Source of the DNA: Rhodocyclaceae bacterium
GTDB taxonomy: Bacteria > Pseudomonadota > Gammaproteobacteria > Burkholderiales > Rhodocyclaceae
NCBI GenBank assembly: GCA_016718525.1
Contig: JADKDD010000003.1
Location: 1 to 45,436, forward strand
DNA length: 45,436 nucleotides
Direction: 5' to 3'
Positions 9,009 through 18,800 of the stretch are shown here, one piece after another. A program made the translations under genes and the position numbers. Numbering within the stretch: the stretch's first letter is position 1; each line of letters begins with the position of its first letter. The notes below the pieces were generated by a model. That model was not told where the DNA came from, ran no database searches, and saw nothing but the letters and a program-made list of their open reading frames with translations.

Positions 9009-9092
9009 TCTTTCGGCTCACGTGATGCCTGAACCTTTTCTCCGGTTCATTCCGTTACGGTAAATGTTCCTGCCGGACCGGCGTCTGTTCAA

Positions 9093-9695
9093 CTATTTTG
9101 GTTTGGCAGGCCCGGCCACCGGGTATTTGGCAAATGCCGCAGCCACAGCTTCGTCAAGCACGGCTTGCGGGTTGTTGATATCCTTCTGCGTAATGACATC
9201 CGTCACGATGCTCTCCCAGACCAGTTGCTTGCGTGCTGCATCAACCACATCAATATTCAGCGTGCCCTCGGTATATTGGCTGACCACGGTGTTGTCCTGA
9301 TACATCGGATAGGCCGCGTACATTCCGGTGCGGTAACCGTAATAGCCACCGCCCATAACGCCTATCGACATGGATGGCACAGTGGTGATTTGCACCTTGT
9401 CGCTGCGCGCCCCTTTAAAATTCACCAGCAGTTGCGGTGCCTTCGTGTCCAGGCGCATTCCGCGCGCCACCAATTCGCGCTCCGTTGCGGCTTTCAAATG
9501 TTGAGACACGATAGTTTGGTAGCCGTCTCGGTCGGTACCAAGCGGACTGAAAAATCCAAACGTCTTGTACTGCGCAAAGTCAGCGCCGCTATCAACGTTG
9601 ACGCGAACGTCCGGACCGCTGGCACAGGCGCACAGAATCAAACAGGCGGAAATAGCTATCGCCCGCTGGAATTTCGAAGTGATTTGGTCGCTCAT
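9093..9695 (-). CDS. DUF4136 lipoprotein
   Basis: Predicted lipoprotein of 200 residues. A signal sequence with hydrophobic core 'AIAISACLILCAC' ends in a lipobox (L-C-A-C, Cys24), so it should be anchored to a membrane, probably the outer one. The mature part matches DUF4136: 'DFAQYKTFGFF', 'LKAATERELVARGMRLD', a Gly/Tyr-rich strand 'GVMGGGYYGYRTG', then 'TEGTLNIDVVDAARKQLVWESI'. The start at 9695 was chosen because it has an AGGAG ribosome site and gives a proper signal peptide; the longer frame to 9755 does not. Function unknown. Confidence 0.88.
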   Translation of the reverse strand: MSDQITSKFQRAIAISACLILCACASGPDVRVNVDSGADFAQYKTFGFFSPLGTDRDGYQTIVSQHLKAATERELVARGMRLDTKAPQLLVNFKGARSDKVQITTVPSMSIGVMGGGYYGYRTGMYAAYPMYQDNTVVSQYTEGTLNIDVVDAARKQLVWESIVTDVITQKDINNPQAVLDEAVAAAFAKYPVAGPAKPK

Positions 9696-9769
9696 TGATA
9701 ATCTCCTGGATGACGCGTTCGATACATATCGCGTGAAAGTGTAGTCGAAACCCACAGCACCGCTGGTCG

Positions 9770-10132
9770 CTATTTCTTGGTAAGCAGCGCTTTCAGATCG
9801 GAGAAAGGTGAATGCGTTGCACCGGGACTCAGTGAATTCGAACCGCCGGCGCCTGCTGCGGCTTCCAGCTGACGCTGGTGTTCGTTGTCATGGCAATACA
9901 AACAAAGTAACTCCCAGTTGCTGCCGTTTTCCGGATTATTGTGATGGTTGTGGTCGCGATGATGCACCGTGAGTTCACGCAGATTGGCGCGGGTAAACGT
10001 TTGCGCGCACCGACCACAAACCCATGGATAGATTTTCAAGGCCTGCTCGCGGTAGGTCTCGCCGCGTTCGTCGGCGGCGCGACGGGCATCGGCAACAATA
10101 CGGTCAAGCTTGGCAGATTTTTCCTGACTCAT
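9770..10132 (-). CDS. HNH nuclease family protein, YajD-like
   Basis: Small 120-residue protein with a zinc-bound HNH fold: 'CGRCAQTF' and 'CLYCHDNEHQ' give the two CxxC pairs, between them 'LTVHHRDHNHHNNPENGSNWELL' with the catalytic His and Asn. This is the YajD family of single-domain HNH proteins, present in many proteobacteria without a known target. The N-terminus is charged and helical, and the tail (Gly/Ser-rich, then a basic end) is variable. It is chromosomal and stands alone, with no methylase or mobile element near, so a restriction or homing role is not supported. Confidence 0.88.
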   Translation of the reverse strand: MSQEKSAKLDRIVADARRAADERGETYREQALKIYPWVCGRCAQTFTRANLRELTVHHRDHNHHNNPENGSNWELLCLYCHDNEHQRQLEAAAGAGGSNSLSPGATHSPFSDLKALLTKK

Positions 10133-10427
10133 GGCGTAATCTTAGCGTGCCACGGTCCTAAAACTCATTCCACGGACACCGATTGATAACTGCTGCCCGT
10201 TGCTCAGGGAATCAGCGAACAAGGACTTCTGACAGTTGGTGCCGGTGGTACGCCGTACCAGTGTCGGCATTGCACAGCCGACCCGCTACTCAGGCGCAAA
10301 GCAGTGCTTTGCGAATTCCCTGCTTCGCCGCCGTCAGTGACAGCCAAATGACGTCGCCCGCCATTAGAATGTCGGTACCGTTAGACGCAAGCGCTGCGTC
10401 GCCGCAAAATCCAGGAAAGTCCGCCTC
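10133..10427. other. Non-coding region upstream of metG with three perfect hairpins
   Basis: The 295 bases between the HNH gene and metG hold no credible gene. Three perfect inverted repeats occur: TGGTAC-3-GTACCA (10246-10260), CGCAAAGC-agt-GCTTTGCG (10295-10313) and GACGCA-5-TGCGTC (10384-10400), the last ending 28 bases before the metG ATG. They may be terminator remnants of flanking units or a structured 5' leader of metG. A minus-strand frame crossing this region is mostly antisense to metG and was not accepted. Confidence 0.4.
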
Positions 10428-12560
10428 ATGAGCCGCAAGATCCTTGTTACAGCCGCCCTCCCCTATGCCAATGGTGGAATTCATCTGGGCCATATGCTGG
10501 AGCATGTTCAAACCGATATCTGGGTACGCTTCCAGAAGTCGCGTGGGCATGAGTGCTGGTTTGTTTGTGCCGACGACACTCACGGTGCACCGATCATGTT
10601 GAGCGCCGAAAAGGAAGGCATCTCGCCGGAGCAATTGATTGCCCGCGTGTATGACGAACACACGCGTGATTTCGCTGATTTCCATATTGCCTTTGACAAC
10701 TTTCACACGACCCATTCGGACGAAACCCGGCACTACTCGGAGTCGATTTACCGCGCACTCAGGACTGCTGATTTAATTGCCGTGCGCGCGATCGAGCAGT
10801 ACTACGATCCCATCAAGCAGATGTTTTTGCCGGATCGCTTTATCAAAGGCGAGTGCCCCAAGTGCGGCGCCAAGGACCAATACGGCGATTCCTGCGAGGT
10901 GTGCGGCGCCGCTTACACGCCGACGGATTTGAAGAACGCCTACTCGGCGGTGTCCGGTGCCAAACCCGAGTTACGCGTTTCCGATCACTATTTTTTCAAG
11001 CTGTCCGACCCGCGCTGCCAGGCGTTTCTGAAACAATGGACGCGGGAAGCCGGTCGCCTGCAAGCGGAAGCCTCGAACAAGATGCAGGAATGGCTCGGCG
11101 AGGGTGATGACAACAAGCTGAGCGACTGGGATATCTCGCGTGATGCACCCTACTTCGGCTTTCAAATTCCCGATGCGCCAGGTAAATATTTTTACGTCTG
11201 GCTCGACGCACCGATCGGCTACATGGGTTCATTCAAGAATCTCTGCGACAAACGTGGTTTGGACTTTGACGAGTATTGGAAGAAGGATTCGGCTACTGAG
11301 CTTTATCACTTCATCGGCAAGGACATTCTCTATTTCCATGCCTTGTTCTGGCCGGCAACGCTGGAGTACGCCGGCTTTCGCACACCAACCAAAGTGTTCG
11401 ACCACGGATTCCTGACTGTCGATGGTGCCAAGATGTCAAAGTCGCGCGGAACTTTCATCACCGCAGAATCCTATATCGCCACTGGCCTCAATCCGGAATG
11501 GTTGCGCTACTACTTCGCCGCCAAATTAAACGGCTCGATGGAAGACATTGATCTCAACCTGGAAGACTTTGCGCAACGCGTCAATTCCGATTTGATCGGC
11601 AAGTACGTCAACATCGCCAGTCGCGCCGCCGGATTTATCACCAAACGCTTCGGCGGGCAGTTGCTGCATTCACATTACATCGACCGCTTCCGCACGGACC
11701 TGCCGGGCATCGTCGAAGCGGCTGAGGAAATCGCCGGCTACTACGAAGCACGCGACACCGCCCGTGCCGTGCGCAAGATCATGGCGCTGGCCGATCAGAT
11801 CAATCAATATGTGGACAAGCATCAGCCGTGGCAACTGGCCAAAAACCACGAACATGAAGAGTTGCTGCATTACGTGTGCACGGTATTGATCAACGCGTTC
11901 CGGCTGCTGACCATTTATTTGAAACCGGTATTGCCCAAGTTAGCGCAACGAGCGGAAGAATTTCTCAATATTGCGCCACTGCACTGGGCCGATGTGGGTC
12001 ATTTATTGCCGCCGGCGCACCTGATTAATACGTACGAGCATTTGATGCAGCGGATCGATCCGAAGCAGATCGAGGCACTGATTGCGGCAAATCGGCAGTC
12101 TTTGGAGGCGGTTGCCGAAGTTGCTCACGCGGTCGCACCGGCGAGTACTACCGCCACGCCGCCCGTCGCCTCTCCTATCGCTTCCGCAAACCCAAGTGGT
12201 GCGGCCGGCGGAGAAATCGCACCGCAAATTACTGTGGACGATTTCAGCAAAATTGATCTGCGGATAGCCAGAATCTCGGATGCCAAACACGTCGTTGGTG
12301 CAGACAAGCTGATTCAGCTCACTCTGGATATCGGTAACGGTGAAACGCGCAATGTGTTTGCCGGCATCAAGTCTGCTTATGACCCGGCACAACTCGTTGA
12401 CCGACTAACTGTGATGGTGGCGAACTTGGCACCACGCAAGATGAAATTCGGTTTGTCCGAGGGCATGGTGCTTGCCGCATCAGATAGCGCCGGCAATACC
12501 AGCGGCCTCTACCTGCTGTCTCCTGATTCAGGCGCAACCCCCGGCATGCGCGTGAAGTGA
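10428..12560 (+). CDS. metG: Methionyl-tRNA synthetase
   Basis: Class I aminoacyl-tRNA synthetase charging initiator and elongator tRNA-Met. At 710 residues it is the long, dimeric form. Signature 'HLGH' (HIGH motif) at residues 19-22, a zinc-knuckle domain with 'CPKCGAKDQYGDSCEVCG', the 'KMSKS' loop at 335-339, anticodon-binding helices ('YVDKHQPWQLAK') and a C-terminal EMAP/Trbp-like tRNA-binding domain from about 600 ('ITVDDFSKIDLRIARI' to the end). A linker rich in Ala/Pro/Thr precedes that domain. Ribosome site AGGAAA lies 10 bases before the ATG. The stop overlaps the acyP start by three bases (GTGA), so the two are translationally coupled. Confidence 0.97.
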   Translation: MSRKILVTAALPYANGGIHLGHMLEHVQTDIWVRFQKSRGHECWFVCADDTHGAPIMLSAEKEGISPEQLIARVYDEHTRDFADFHIAFDNFHTTHSDETRHYSESIYRALRTADLIAVRAIEQYYDPIKQMFLPDRFIKGECPKCGAKDQYGDSCEVCGAAYTPTDLKNAYSAVSGAKPELRVSDHYFFKLSDPRCQAFLKQWTREAGRLQAEASNKMQEWLGEGDDNKLSDWDISRDAPYFGFQIPDAPGKYFYVWLDAPIGYMGSFKNLCDKRGLDFDEYWKKDSATELYHFIGKDILYFHALFWPATLEYAGFRTPTKVFDHGFLTVDGAKMSKSRGTFITAESYIATGLNPEWLRYYFAAKLNGSMEDIDLNLEDFAQRVNSDLIGKYVNIASRAAGFITKRFGGQLLHSHYIDRFRTDLPGIVEAAEEIAGYYEARDTARAVRKIMALADQINQYVDKHQPWQLAKNHEHEELLHYVCTVLINAFRLLTIYLKPVLPKLAQRAEEFLNIAPLHWADVGHLLPPAHLINTYEHLMQRIDPKQIEALIAANRQSLEAVAEVAHAVAPASTTATPPVASPIASANPSGAAGGEIAPQITVDDFSKIDLRIARISDAKHVVGADKLIQLTLDIGNGETRNVFAGIKSAYDPAQLVDRLTVMVANLAPRKMKFGLSEGMVLAASDSAGNTSGLYLLSPDSGATPGMRVK

Positions 12561-12868
12561 GCGCAGCACTAAACGCAACATCGACCCGTGAGGCTCGTCA
12601 TCTGCTGATTACCGGCAAGGTGCAAGGTGTCGGTTACCGCTGGAATATGCTGCATCAGGCCACGCAGCTAGGCATTACCGGGTGGGTGCGCAACCGGCAT
12701 GAAGGCAGTGTCGAAGCACTGGTTTGCGGAGGCGATGAACCCATCGCTGCGCTCATTGCGTGGGCACGACAGGGACCTCCTGGCGCGCAGGTTTCGCACG
12801 TTCATGTCGAGCGCGCGATGGTAACTGACGATATTGGCGAACGCTTCATACAGCAACCCACCGTCTAG
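12557..12868 (+). CDS. acyP: Acylphosphatase
   Basis: Small cytosolic enzyme that hydrolyses acyl phosphates. The 103 residues contain the phosphate loop 'GKVQGVGYRW' with catalytic Arg28 and 'GWVRNRHEGSVEAL' with catalytic Asn46. A family-like ending is missing in part: relatives usually end near '...FxxxPT', which is what is seen (RFIQQPTV), so it is complete. It starts with GTG overlapping the metG stop. About ten extra residues precede the usual beginning. Confidence 0.93.
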   Translation: MSAALNATSTREARHLLITGKVQGVGYRWNMLHQATQLGITGWVRNRHEGSVEALVCGGDEPIAALIAWARQGPPGAQVSHVHVERAMVTDDIGERFIQQPTV

Positions 12869-13198
12869 CAGCCGGGAACGGCGTACCCTCTTCGGGGCAC
12901 CTCCGGCCTATCGGCCTCCCCGTGTCACCACACGCAACGGCGCAGAGCGCGTCTTTTGCGCGACCGCCTTGTTGCATGGTAGTTTCTGATTTTGCATTTG
13001 TTTCATCAGCACCAACTGATTCGGATGCGTGGCGGAGCTACACCCAGACTACCTCCCAACTTCGCCAGGCGCCGACTGCCACCATGTCGCACCCTATCCC
13101 TTTTTTTATCGCCTCGTCGCGAAATAACTGGTTGGGGAACGGTTGGAGCAAGGTGATGCGCGTACTACATTTTTCCGTAGCCGAAGCCCGTTGTTTCC
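12869..13198. other. Intergenic region without a recognisable gene
   Basis: The 330 bases between acyP and the AHSA1 gene (convergent) hold only frames with unfamiliar, low-quality translations on both strands. A GC-rich imperfect hairpin around 12890-12925 could end the metG-acyP transcript but has no T run. I see no RNA gene here. Confidence 0.5.
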
Positions 13199-13708
13199 TC
13201 AGATACCTTTCTTGATCATCGCGACAAGCTGCTCAAGAGCGGCGCCCCAACCACCCTCAAAACCCATTGCCGCATGCTTCTGACACCCGGCCTCTTCGGC
13301 GTGAATCACCGTCGCCGTGTAGCGGGTGCCGCCTGGATGATCGGCTAATTCGATCATTGCTGTAAACATAAAGTTCACATCATCGCTGCCGCAGGTCGGG
13401 CTGGGTAAGCTCGGTCGAAAGCCCGGTAGCAAAGCATTAGTCCATACCAGTTTGGTCTCTGTGACGATTTCGAGGTAGCAACCAAGATTGGGATATTCCT
13501 GGCCGTCTGGCGATTGCATGGTGGTACGGAAAATACCCCCCGGTCGCAGATCTATCTCGCAATCGATGGTATTCCATGGCACCGGGCAAAACCACGGCAT
13601 AAGCAGATCCGGCTCTGTCCAGGCGCGCCAAACCAAAGACCGCGGGACATCGACGACACGTTCAAAACTAAGGTCCAACTTGGTATCGGGTTGATATATG
13701 GATCTCAT
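13199..13708 (-). CDS. SRPBCC/AHSA1-family protein
   Basis: Protein of 169 residues with the START-like AHSA1 fold: 'SFERVVDVPRSLVWRAWTEPDLLMPWFCP' at the beginning, 'DLRPGGIFRTTMQSPDGQE' in the middle, and the closing helix 'MGFEGGWGAALEQLVAMIKKG'. Such proteins bind hydrophobic ligands; the ligand here is unknown. The start at 13708 has a GGGAGC ribosome site, and its ATGA overlaps the stop of the upstream ArsR gene by four bases, so the pair is one translationally coupled unit. This ArsR + SRPBCC pairing is widespread. Confidence 0.92.
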   Translation of the reverse strand: MRSIYQPDTKLDLSFERVVDVPRSLVWRAWTEPDLLMPWFCPVPWNTIDCEIDLRPGGIFRTTMQSPDGQEYPNLGCYLEIVTETKLVWTNALLPGFRPSLPSPTCGSDDVNFMFTAMIELADHPGGTRYTATVIHAEEAGCQKHAAMGFEGGWGAALEQLVAMIKKGI

Positions 13709-14058
13709 TTCTTTGCTCCCTTTTTGGAATTTGTATGCAAGGTGTGTAAGTAGCTGTCCAGACGATCCAGGCGCGATTCCCAAACCTTGCGCTGATCCTC
13801 AATCCAGTCCGATGCTGACTTCAACGGCGCCTGCTCCAATCGACAAGGCCGCCACTGCGCGTTCTTGCTCCGACTGATAAGTTTGGCGCGCTCGAGCACT
13901 TTCAAGTGCTTGGTAACGGCCGGTAGCGACATCTCAAGGGGTTGCGCCAACTCGCCCACCGTGGCTTCACCTTTGCTCAGTCGCACCACCATTGCTCGCC
14001 GAGCCGGATGACCGAGCGCCATGAAGATTGCATCCAATTCAGCTTCGTAATTAACCAT
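13705..14058 (-). CDS. ArsR-family transcriptional regulator (paired with AHSA1)
   Basis: Winged-helix repressor of 117 residues: 'IFMALGHPARRAMVVRLSKGEATVGELAQPLEMSLPAVTKHLKVLERAKLI' is a complete HTH. No metal-binding cysteines are present, unlike the arsR at 34471, so it probably does not sense arsenite. The tail 'ASDWIEDQRKVWESRLDRLDSYLHTL' is the form seen in regulators that pair with AHSA1 proteins. The downstream AHSA1 gene overlaps by four bases. Its likely ligand sensor is the partner or an organic compound, but this is inference. Confidence 0.92.
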   Translation of the reverse strand: MVNYEAELDAIFMALGHPARRAMVVRLSKGEATVGELAQPLEMSLPAVTKHLKVLERAKLISRSKNAQWRPCRLEQAPLKSASDWIEDQRKVWESRLDRLDSYLHTLHTNSKKGAKK

Positions 14059-14138
14059 ACGGTTAAATTAAAGTGCGAGCTTCGTTCTGTCAATAGACTG
14101 AATGGAAGTCACGACTACTTTTTTAGGGGGCGCAACAC

Positions 14139-14172
14139 TTGCGGTGCCGACGCGTTGATATCGGCACCGCAA
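14139..14172. terminator. Hairpin between the DUF1254 gene and the ArsR gene
   Basis: Perfect 12-bp inverted repeat (ttgcggtgccga / tcggcaccgcaa) with a 10-base loop, 8 bases after the DUF1254 stop. No T run follows on the minus strand, so it may stop transcription only weakly or stabilise the 3' end. Confidence 0.5.
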
Positions 14173-14179
14173 ATGACAC

Positions 14180-15652
14180 TTATTTCGCTTTGACAATGCC
14201 CGGCGGTTGCCACGTGCCTGCACCGGGCGGCAAAATTGACGGCGCTTCGGTTTTGGGCCAGTAAAGGCGCATCACCAGGTAAACCGGACCGTTCGGCGCT
14301 GGCAGCCAGTTGGCTTCCTTCTCTTTGCCCGGCGAATCCTTTTGAATATAGATGGTGAGTGAGCCATCGGCGTTCTTCTTCATCCCCGACAGCATCGGTG
14401 AATTAATCAAATAGCGATTGATCGGATTCTCAATCAATAGTTGGGTCTTGCCATCGTACATGGTCACCGACCAGAACGCATTCACCGGTGGCAATTGCCC
14501 TTTCGGGAAGGTGAGGGTGTAATTGTGCTTGCTGGCATCCAGTGTCTCACCAGTCGCATCCACCCGTGCCATCGCGTACATGGCTTCAATTGCATTGTTG
14601 CCATAGATGCCACCTTTGGCAGCAGCTGCACGTTTAAGCCAGTCACCGTTATAAAAAGATTGGTCTCCAAACAGCGAACCTACCTTCCAGCCGTTGATGT
14701 CCTTCATGCCATTGGCCAAATAGTTGTCAACTTTGTCTGAACCTTCCTTCATTGCGAGCAAGATCGCGGCTTTGTGCTCCATCGACAGATCCTTGAACTC
14801 GAAGGATTTCCCAGGACCAATGCCGATGCTGGCAAGTCTGGCGCGCAGGTCCTTGGTGTCCGGCGTTTCCGGTACGAATTGAAGCGCGGCATCCAGATAC
14901 TGATAGAAATTTGCCTTGATGCCAACAGTAGTAGCCGGAAGGAAATTGATCGTCGGCGCCGCCGGCGGCGCAGGTTGTTTCAAAAATGCCGATAGCGGCT
15001 GGGCTTTGTAACCTGCCTGCACCTTGACCACATTTGGCATGTCTTCGGGATTGAACAGCTGAGTGCGGTAGGCCGATAGTGCAAACGGCGTTGTTGCTTG
15101 GAAAACCTGCTTGATTCCTGCAGGCTTTTCACCCTTCCAATCAGGACCGGCGACCAGATAATCGCCGGCTTCACTACCCGTTGCCCGGCTTCCAACATAA
15201 CCGAAGTTGTACGTATTGCCATCGACCAACATGACTGAGTAATAGCGCGACTTTTCCACCGCCGGCACCGAGATAACCATTGGCTCGGCGCGCAGATCCA
15301 GCCAAAGCAGTGAGTAAGGTGTGTCGCTGTTGGGCGTAACAATCGCGGTGTCTTTGTAAGTGAACACGCGAGCTTCATTGAAGATTGAATTGAAAGGTGC
15401 CTTGTATTGCCCTGAATTCTTGTCGATTACATATTCGTGCATCACCGCGTAGTTCATTACGATAGGCAAGCCATAGATAAACGCCTCTTCGGCAATGGCT
15501 TTGGTCTCGGCGATGCCCGGTGCAGCAACGCCGGCTTTCTTGTCGGCCTGGACGGCAGCGACCACGGGATCGGCCTTTTTGTCGCAGCCGGTGGTTAGCG
15601 CGACGATGGCAAGACCGCAAAGTGCGGCAGTACGAAGAGTGTGTTTAGGCAT
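14180..15652 (-). CDS. DUF1254/DUF1214 domain lipoprotein
   Basis: Large secreted protein of 490 residues. The N-terminus is a signal peptide ending 'ALTTGC' (Cys23), a likely lipobox, followed by a charged linker. DUF1254 starts near residue 50 ('EEAFIYGLPIVMNYAVMHEY') with 'TYKDTAIVTPNSDTPYSLLWLDL', and the C-terminal DUF1214 part holds 'NAFWSVTMYDGKTQLLIENPINRYLI' and 'NWLPAPNGPVYLVMRLYWPK'. Function in the cell is unknown. The tail motif (NWLPAP...RLYWPK) is complete. A perfect -10 box TATAAT lies at 15792-15797 on this strand, with no good -35. The gene stands alone between ArsR/AHSA1 and dnaE. Confidence 0.9.
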   Translation of the reverse strand: MPKHTLRTAALCGLAIVALTTGCDKKADPVVAAVQADKKAGVAAPGIAETKAIAEEAFIYGLPIVMNYAVMHEYVIDKNSGQYKAPFNSIFNEARVFTYKDTAIVTPNSDTPYSLLWLDLRAEPMVISVPAVEKSRYYSVMLVDGNTYNFGYVGSRATGSEAGDYLVAGPDWKGEKPAGIKQVFQATTPFALSAYRTQLFNPEDMPNVVKVQAGYKAQPLSAFLKQPAPPAAPTINFLPATTVGIKANFYQYLDAALQFVPETPDTKDLRARLASIGIGPGKSFEFKDLSMEHKAAILLAMKEGSDKVDNYLANGMKDINGWKVGSLFGDQSFYNGDWLKRAAAAKGGIYGNNAIEAMYAMARVDATGETLDASKHNYTLTFPKGQLPPVNAFWSVTMYDGKTQLLIENPINRYLINSPMLSGMKKNADGSLTIYIQKDSPGKEKEANWLPAPNGPVYLVMRLYWPKTEAPSILPPGAGTWQPPGIVKAK

Positions 15653-15791
15653 TTTTAGGTCCTCAAGGAGAGCATCAATTGTGAATCAATATCGACTTTG
15701 TGAAAGTTGGCGCCGCATACCCGCAGTGTCAGAACAGCGGGCAAAAATTTACACCGAATCCTATCACGCGACGTCGCATCGAGAAAAATTC

Positions 15792-15797
15792 ATTATA
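15792..15797 (-). promoter_or_regulatory. Candidate -10 box for the DUF1254 gene
   Basis: TATAAT on the minus strand, about 140 bases upstream of the start. The region at the right distance for a -35 box has no close match, so this is a weak call. Confidence 0.3.
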
Positions 15798-15878
15798 GAG
15801 AAGCGTTACTAACGCCGTATGGCCGGTGATCGGGCCCTTCCACCACCTTCACCAACTGGCAAACTTGACCCTGGCTAG

Positions 15879-18800
15879 CTAGCGATAAACGATCTTGAAG
15901 TTTTCCGGGGTCAGCCAACTTCCCAAGTCGGTGACGAGGCCATCGTCCAAGCGAACATTCCATTGCGCGGGCAGATCAATTTCCGTAGTCGCTTCGGCAT
16001 TGCTGTAACACACACGCACCGGGCATGGGCCGTTACTAAATGGTTTGAGCAGGCTTTGCAAGCGCTTGGCATCGGATCCGCCGTTCATCGTCAGCACCAA
16101 TTTGCGGGCGTAGCGATTGCGTGCTTCGGCCAGCGTCATTAACTTCTCCGCAGATACCCGTAATCCGCCGGCGTATTCATCTTTGGTTACTTTGCCTTCG
16201 ACGACCAGAATTTCGTCCTCACGAATTTTGGCGCGCTGCGCCTCCCAAAGTTCGTTGAACACCGTGATTTCCAATTGCGTCGTGGCATCGTCGAGCATCA
16301 CTACGGCCATTTTTCCGCGCCTCGTCATCTGCGTGCGCGTCGACACCACTATGCCCGCCATCGATACCAAATCGCGGCTGGCGGAAAGTTGGCCCAGTCG
16401 ATACTTGACGAAGGATTTCAGCTCGTTTTCGAATTCGTGATACGGATGACCAGACAGGAAAAATCCCAGGACCGGCTTTTCGTTCATCAAACGCTCACGT
16501 TCGGTCCATGGCGCGACATTGGCGTAACTCGGCGCTTCGTGCGAACCGCTTGGCGAGTCGAACAAGCCGCCTTGCAGCGCATTGCGCTCGGCCTGTTCGG
16601 CGGAATCGGTCGCTAGCGCAACAGACGCCAACAACTTGGCGCGATTGGCATCGATGCTGTCGAACGCACCGGCACGAATCAAGGCTTCGATCACCCGTCG
16701 GTTGACCAAACGACGGTCAACACGATGGCAGAAATCAAACAGATCGATGAAATTTCCACCGCTTTCGCGTGCGCGCAAGATTGCCGAGAGCGCCGCCTCA
16801 CCGGTGCCTTTGAGGGCGCCGAGTCCATAGCGGATGGCTTTGGCGTCAACCGGCTGGAAACGGATGCCGCTGACGTTGATGTCGGGCGGCAGAAAAGTCA
16901 GCCCGTTGTCGATACCATCTTTGAAGAAGAAATGTACCTTATCGGTCGTTGCCATTTCCGACGAGAGCGTCGCGGCCATAAATGCCGCCGGATGATGGCG
17001 CTTCAGCCAGCCGGTGTGGTATGCCACCAGTGAATAGGCCGCTGCGTGAGACTTGTTGAAGCCATAACCGGCAAACTTGGCCATGATGTCAAAAATCTCA
17101 TTGGCTTGTTCCGGCCCGATGGAATTCTTGCCGGCGCCTTCGACAAACACGACGCGCTGCTTGTCCATTTTGACAATGTCTTTTTACCCATCGCCCGCCG
17201 CAATTCATCGGCCCCACCCAAACTGTAGCCCGCGATGACCTGCGCCGTCTGCATCACCTGCTCCTGGTAAATCATGATGCCGTAGGTGGTACTGAGCACT
17301 TTTTCGAGACTCGGATGCGGATAGCGGACGATTTCTTTGCCGTGCTTGCGATTGATGAAGTTGGGGATGAACTCCATCGGCCCGGGGCGAAACAGCGCAT
17401 TGAGCGCGATCAAATCATCAAGCCGGTCAGGTCGCGCCTGGACCAGCGTCTCTTTCATACCGGTTGATTCAAACTGGAAGACCGCAGTGGTATTGGCGGT
17501 TTTGAAAATCGTGTCATAGGTGCTGCGATCATCCAGCGGCAAGGTCTCCAGATCGACTTCCACGCCCTCAACCTCGCGCACGAGGCGAACCGCTTCTTCA
17601 AGGATGGTCAGCGTGCGCAGTCCGAGAAAGTCGAACTTGACCAGACCGGCTTTTTCGACATCGTCCTTGTCAAACTGCGACACCGCAGAGCTTGCGCCAT
17701 CGGGGGTGTACAGCGGGCAAAAATCCGTCAAGCTGCCTGGCGCAATCAGCACACCTCCGGCATGCATCCCGACATTTCTGGTCAACCCTTCCAGCTTTTC
17801 GGCAAGTTCCCAGAGCGCGGCAATTTCTTCTTCATTCTTGATGCGCTGATCAATCGCCGGCTCCTTCTCCCGGGCGGCAGCAAGGGTAATTCCAAGTTCA
17901 TTGGGAATCAGTTTGGCGAACTGGTCGACGGTGTTGTAACCCAATGCAAGCACGCGACCGACATCGCGGATCACTGCTTTGGTGGCCATCGTGCCGAAGG
18001 TAACGATTTGCGAGACGGCATGGGCACCATACTTTTTCTTCACATAATCGATGACACGGTCGCGTCCTTCCTGGCAGAAATCGATATCAAAGTCCGGCAT
18101 CGAGACGCGCTCAGGATTAAGGAAGCGTTCGAAAAGCAAGCCATAGGCGAGGGGATCGAGATCAGTAATGCCAAGACTATAAGCAACCAAAGAACCGGCG
18201 CCGGAACCGCGGCCCGGCCCCACCGGAACACCATTGTTGCGCGCCCAGGCAATGAAGTCGGCGACGATCAGGAAGTAGCCCGGAAAGCCCATCGCCGCAA
18301 TGGTTGCGATTTCAAAGTCGAGCCGTGCAACATATGCCGCGCGTCGTGCGTCACGTATAGCGGCATCGGGAAAAAGTACAAGCAAGCGCCTTTCGAGTCC
18401 GGCATGCGACTCGGTGCCGAGAAACGCTTCCAGCGATACGCCTTCCGGTGTCGGGAACGCGGGTAGCTGACTCTTGCCCAGCACGATGCTCAAATTGCAG
18501 CGACGCGCAATTTCAACCGAGTTTTCAATCGCTTCCGGAAGATCAGAAAACAACTCCAACATCTCCGTTTGCGTCTTGAAATATTGCTGATCGCTAAACA
18601 CGCGTGGTCGCCGTTTGTCGCTCAATACATAACCTTCGGCGATGCACACTCTGGCGTCATGCGCTTTAGCGTCATCCGCAGCAATAAACTGAATCGGATG
18701 AGTCGCCACGATTGGTAAGCCAAGTGCCACGGCAAGCTTGACGCTGGCAGCAACCAAAGTTTCTTCTGTCACGTTGCCGGGTTGGCCGGCGACGCGCGAT

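Noticed and set aside
10290..10733. Minus-strand 147-codon frame upstream of and overlapping metG
   Set aside because: Most of it is antisense to the highly conserved metG N-terminus; no start signal and no recognisable motif in the remaining part.
12922..13215. Plus-strand 97-codon frame between acyP and the AHSA1 gene
   Set aside because: Composition and residues do not look like a protein; no ribosome site; overlaps the end of the AHSA1 gene on the other strand.
15879..17168. Separate C-terminal polymerase gene
   Set aside because: The end of dnaE, separated by one missing base; no independent start signal at 17168.
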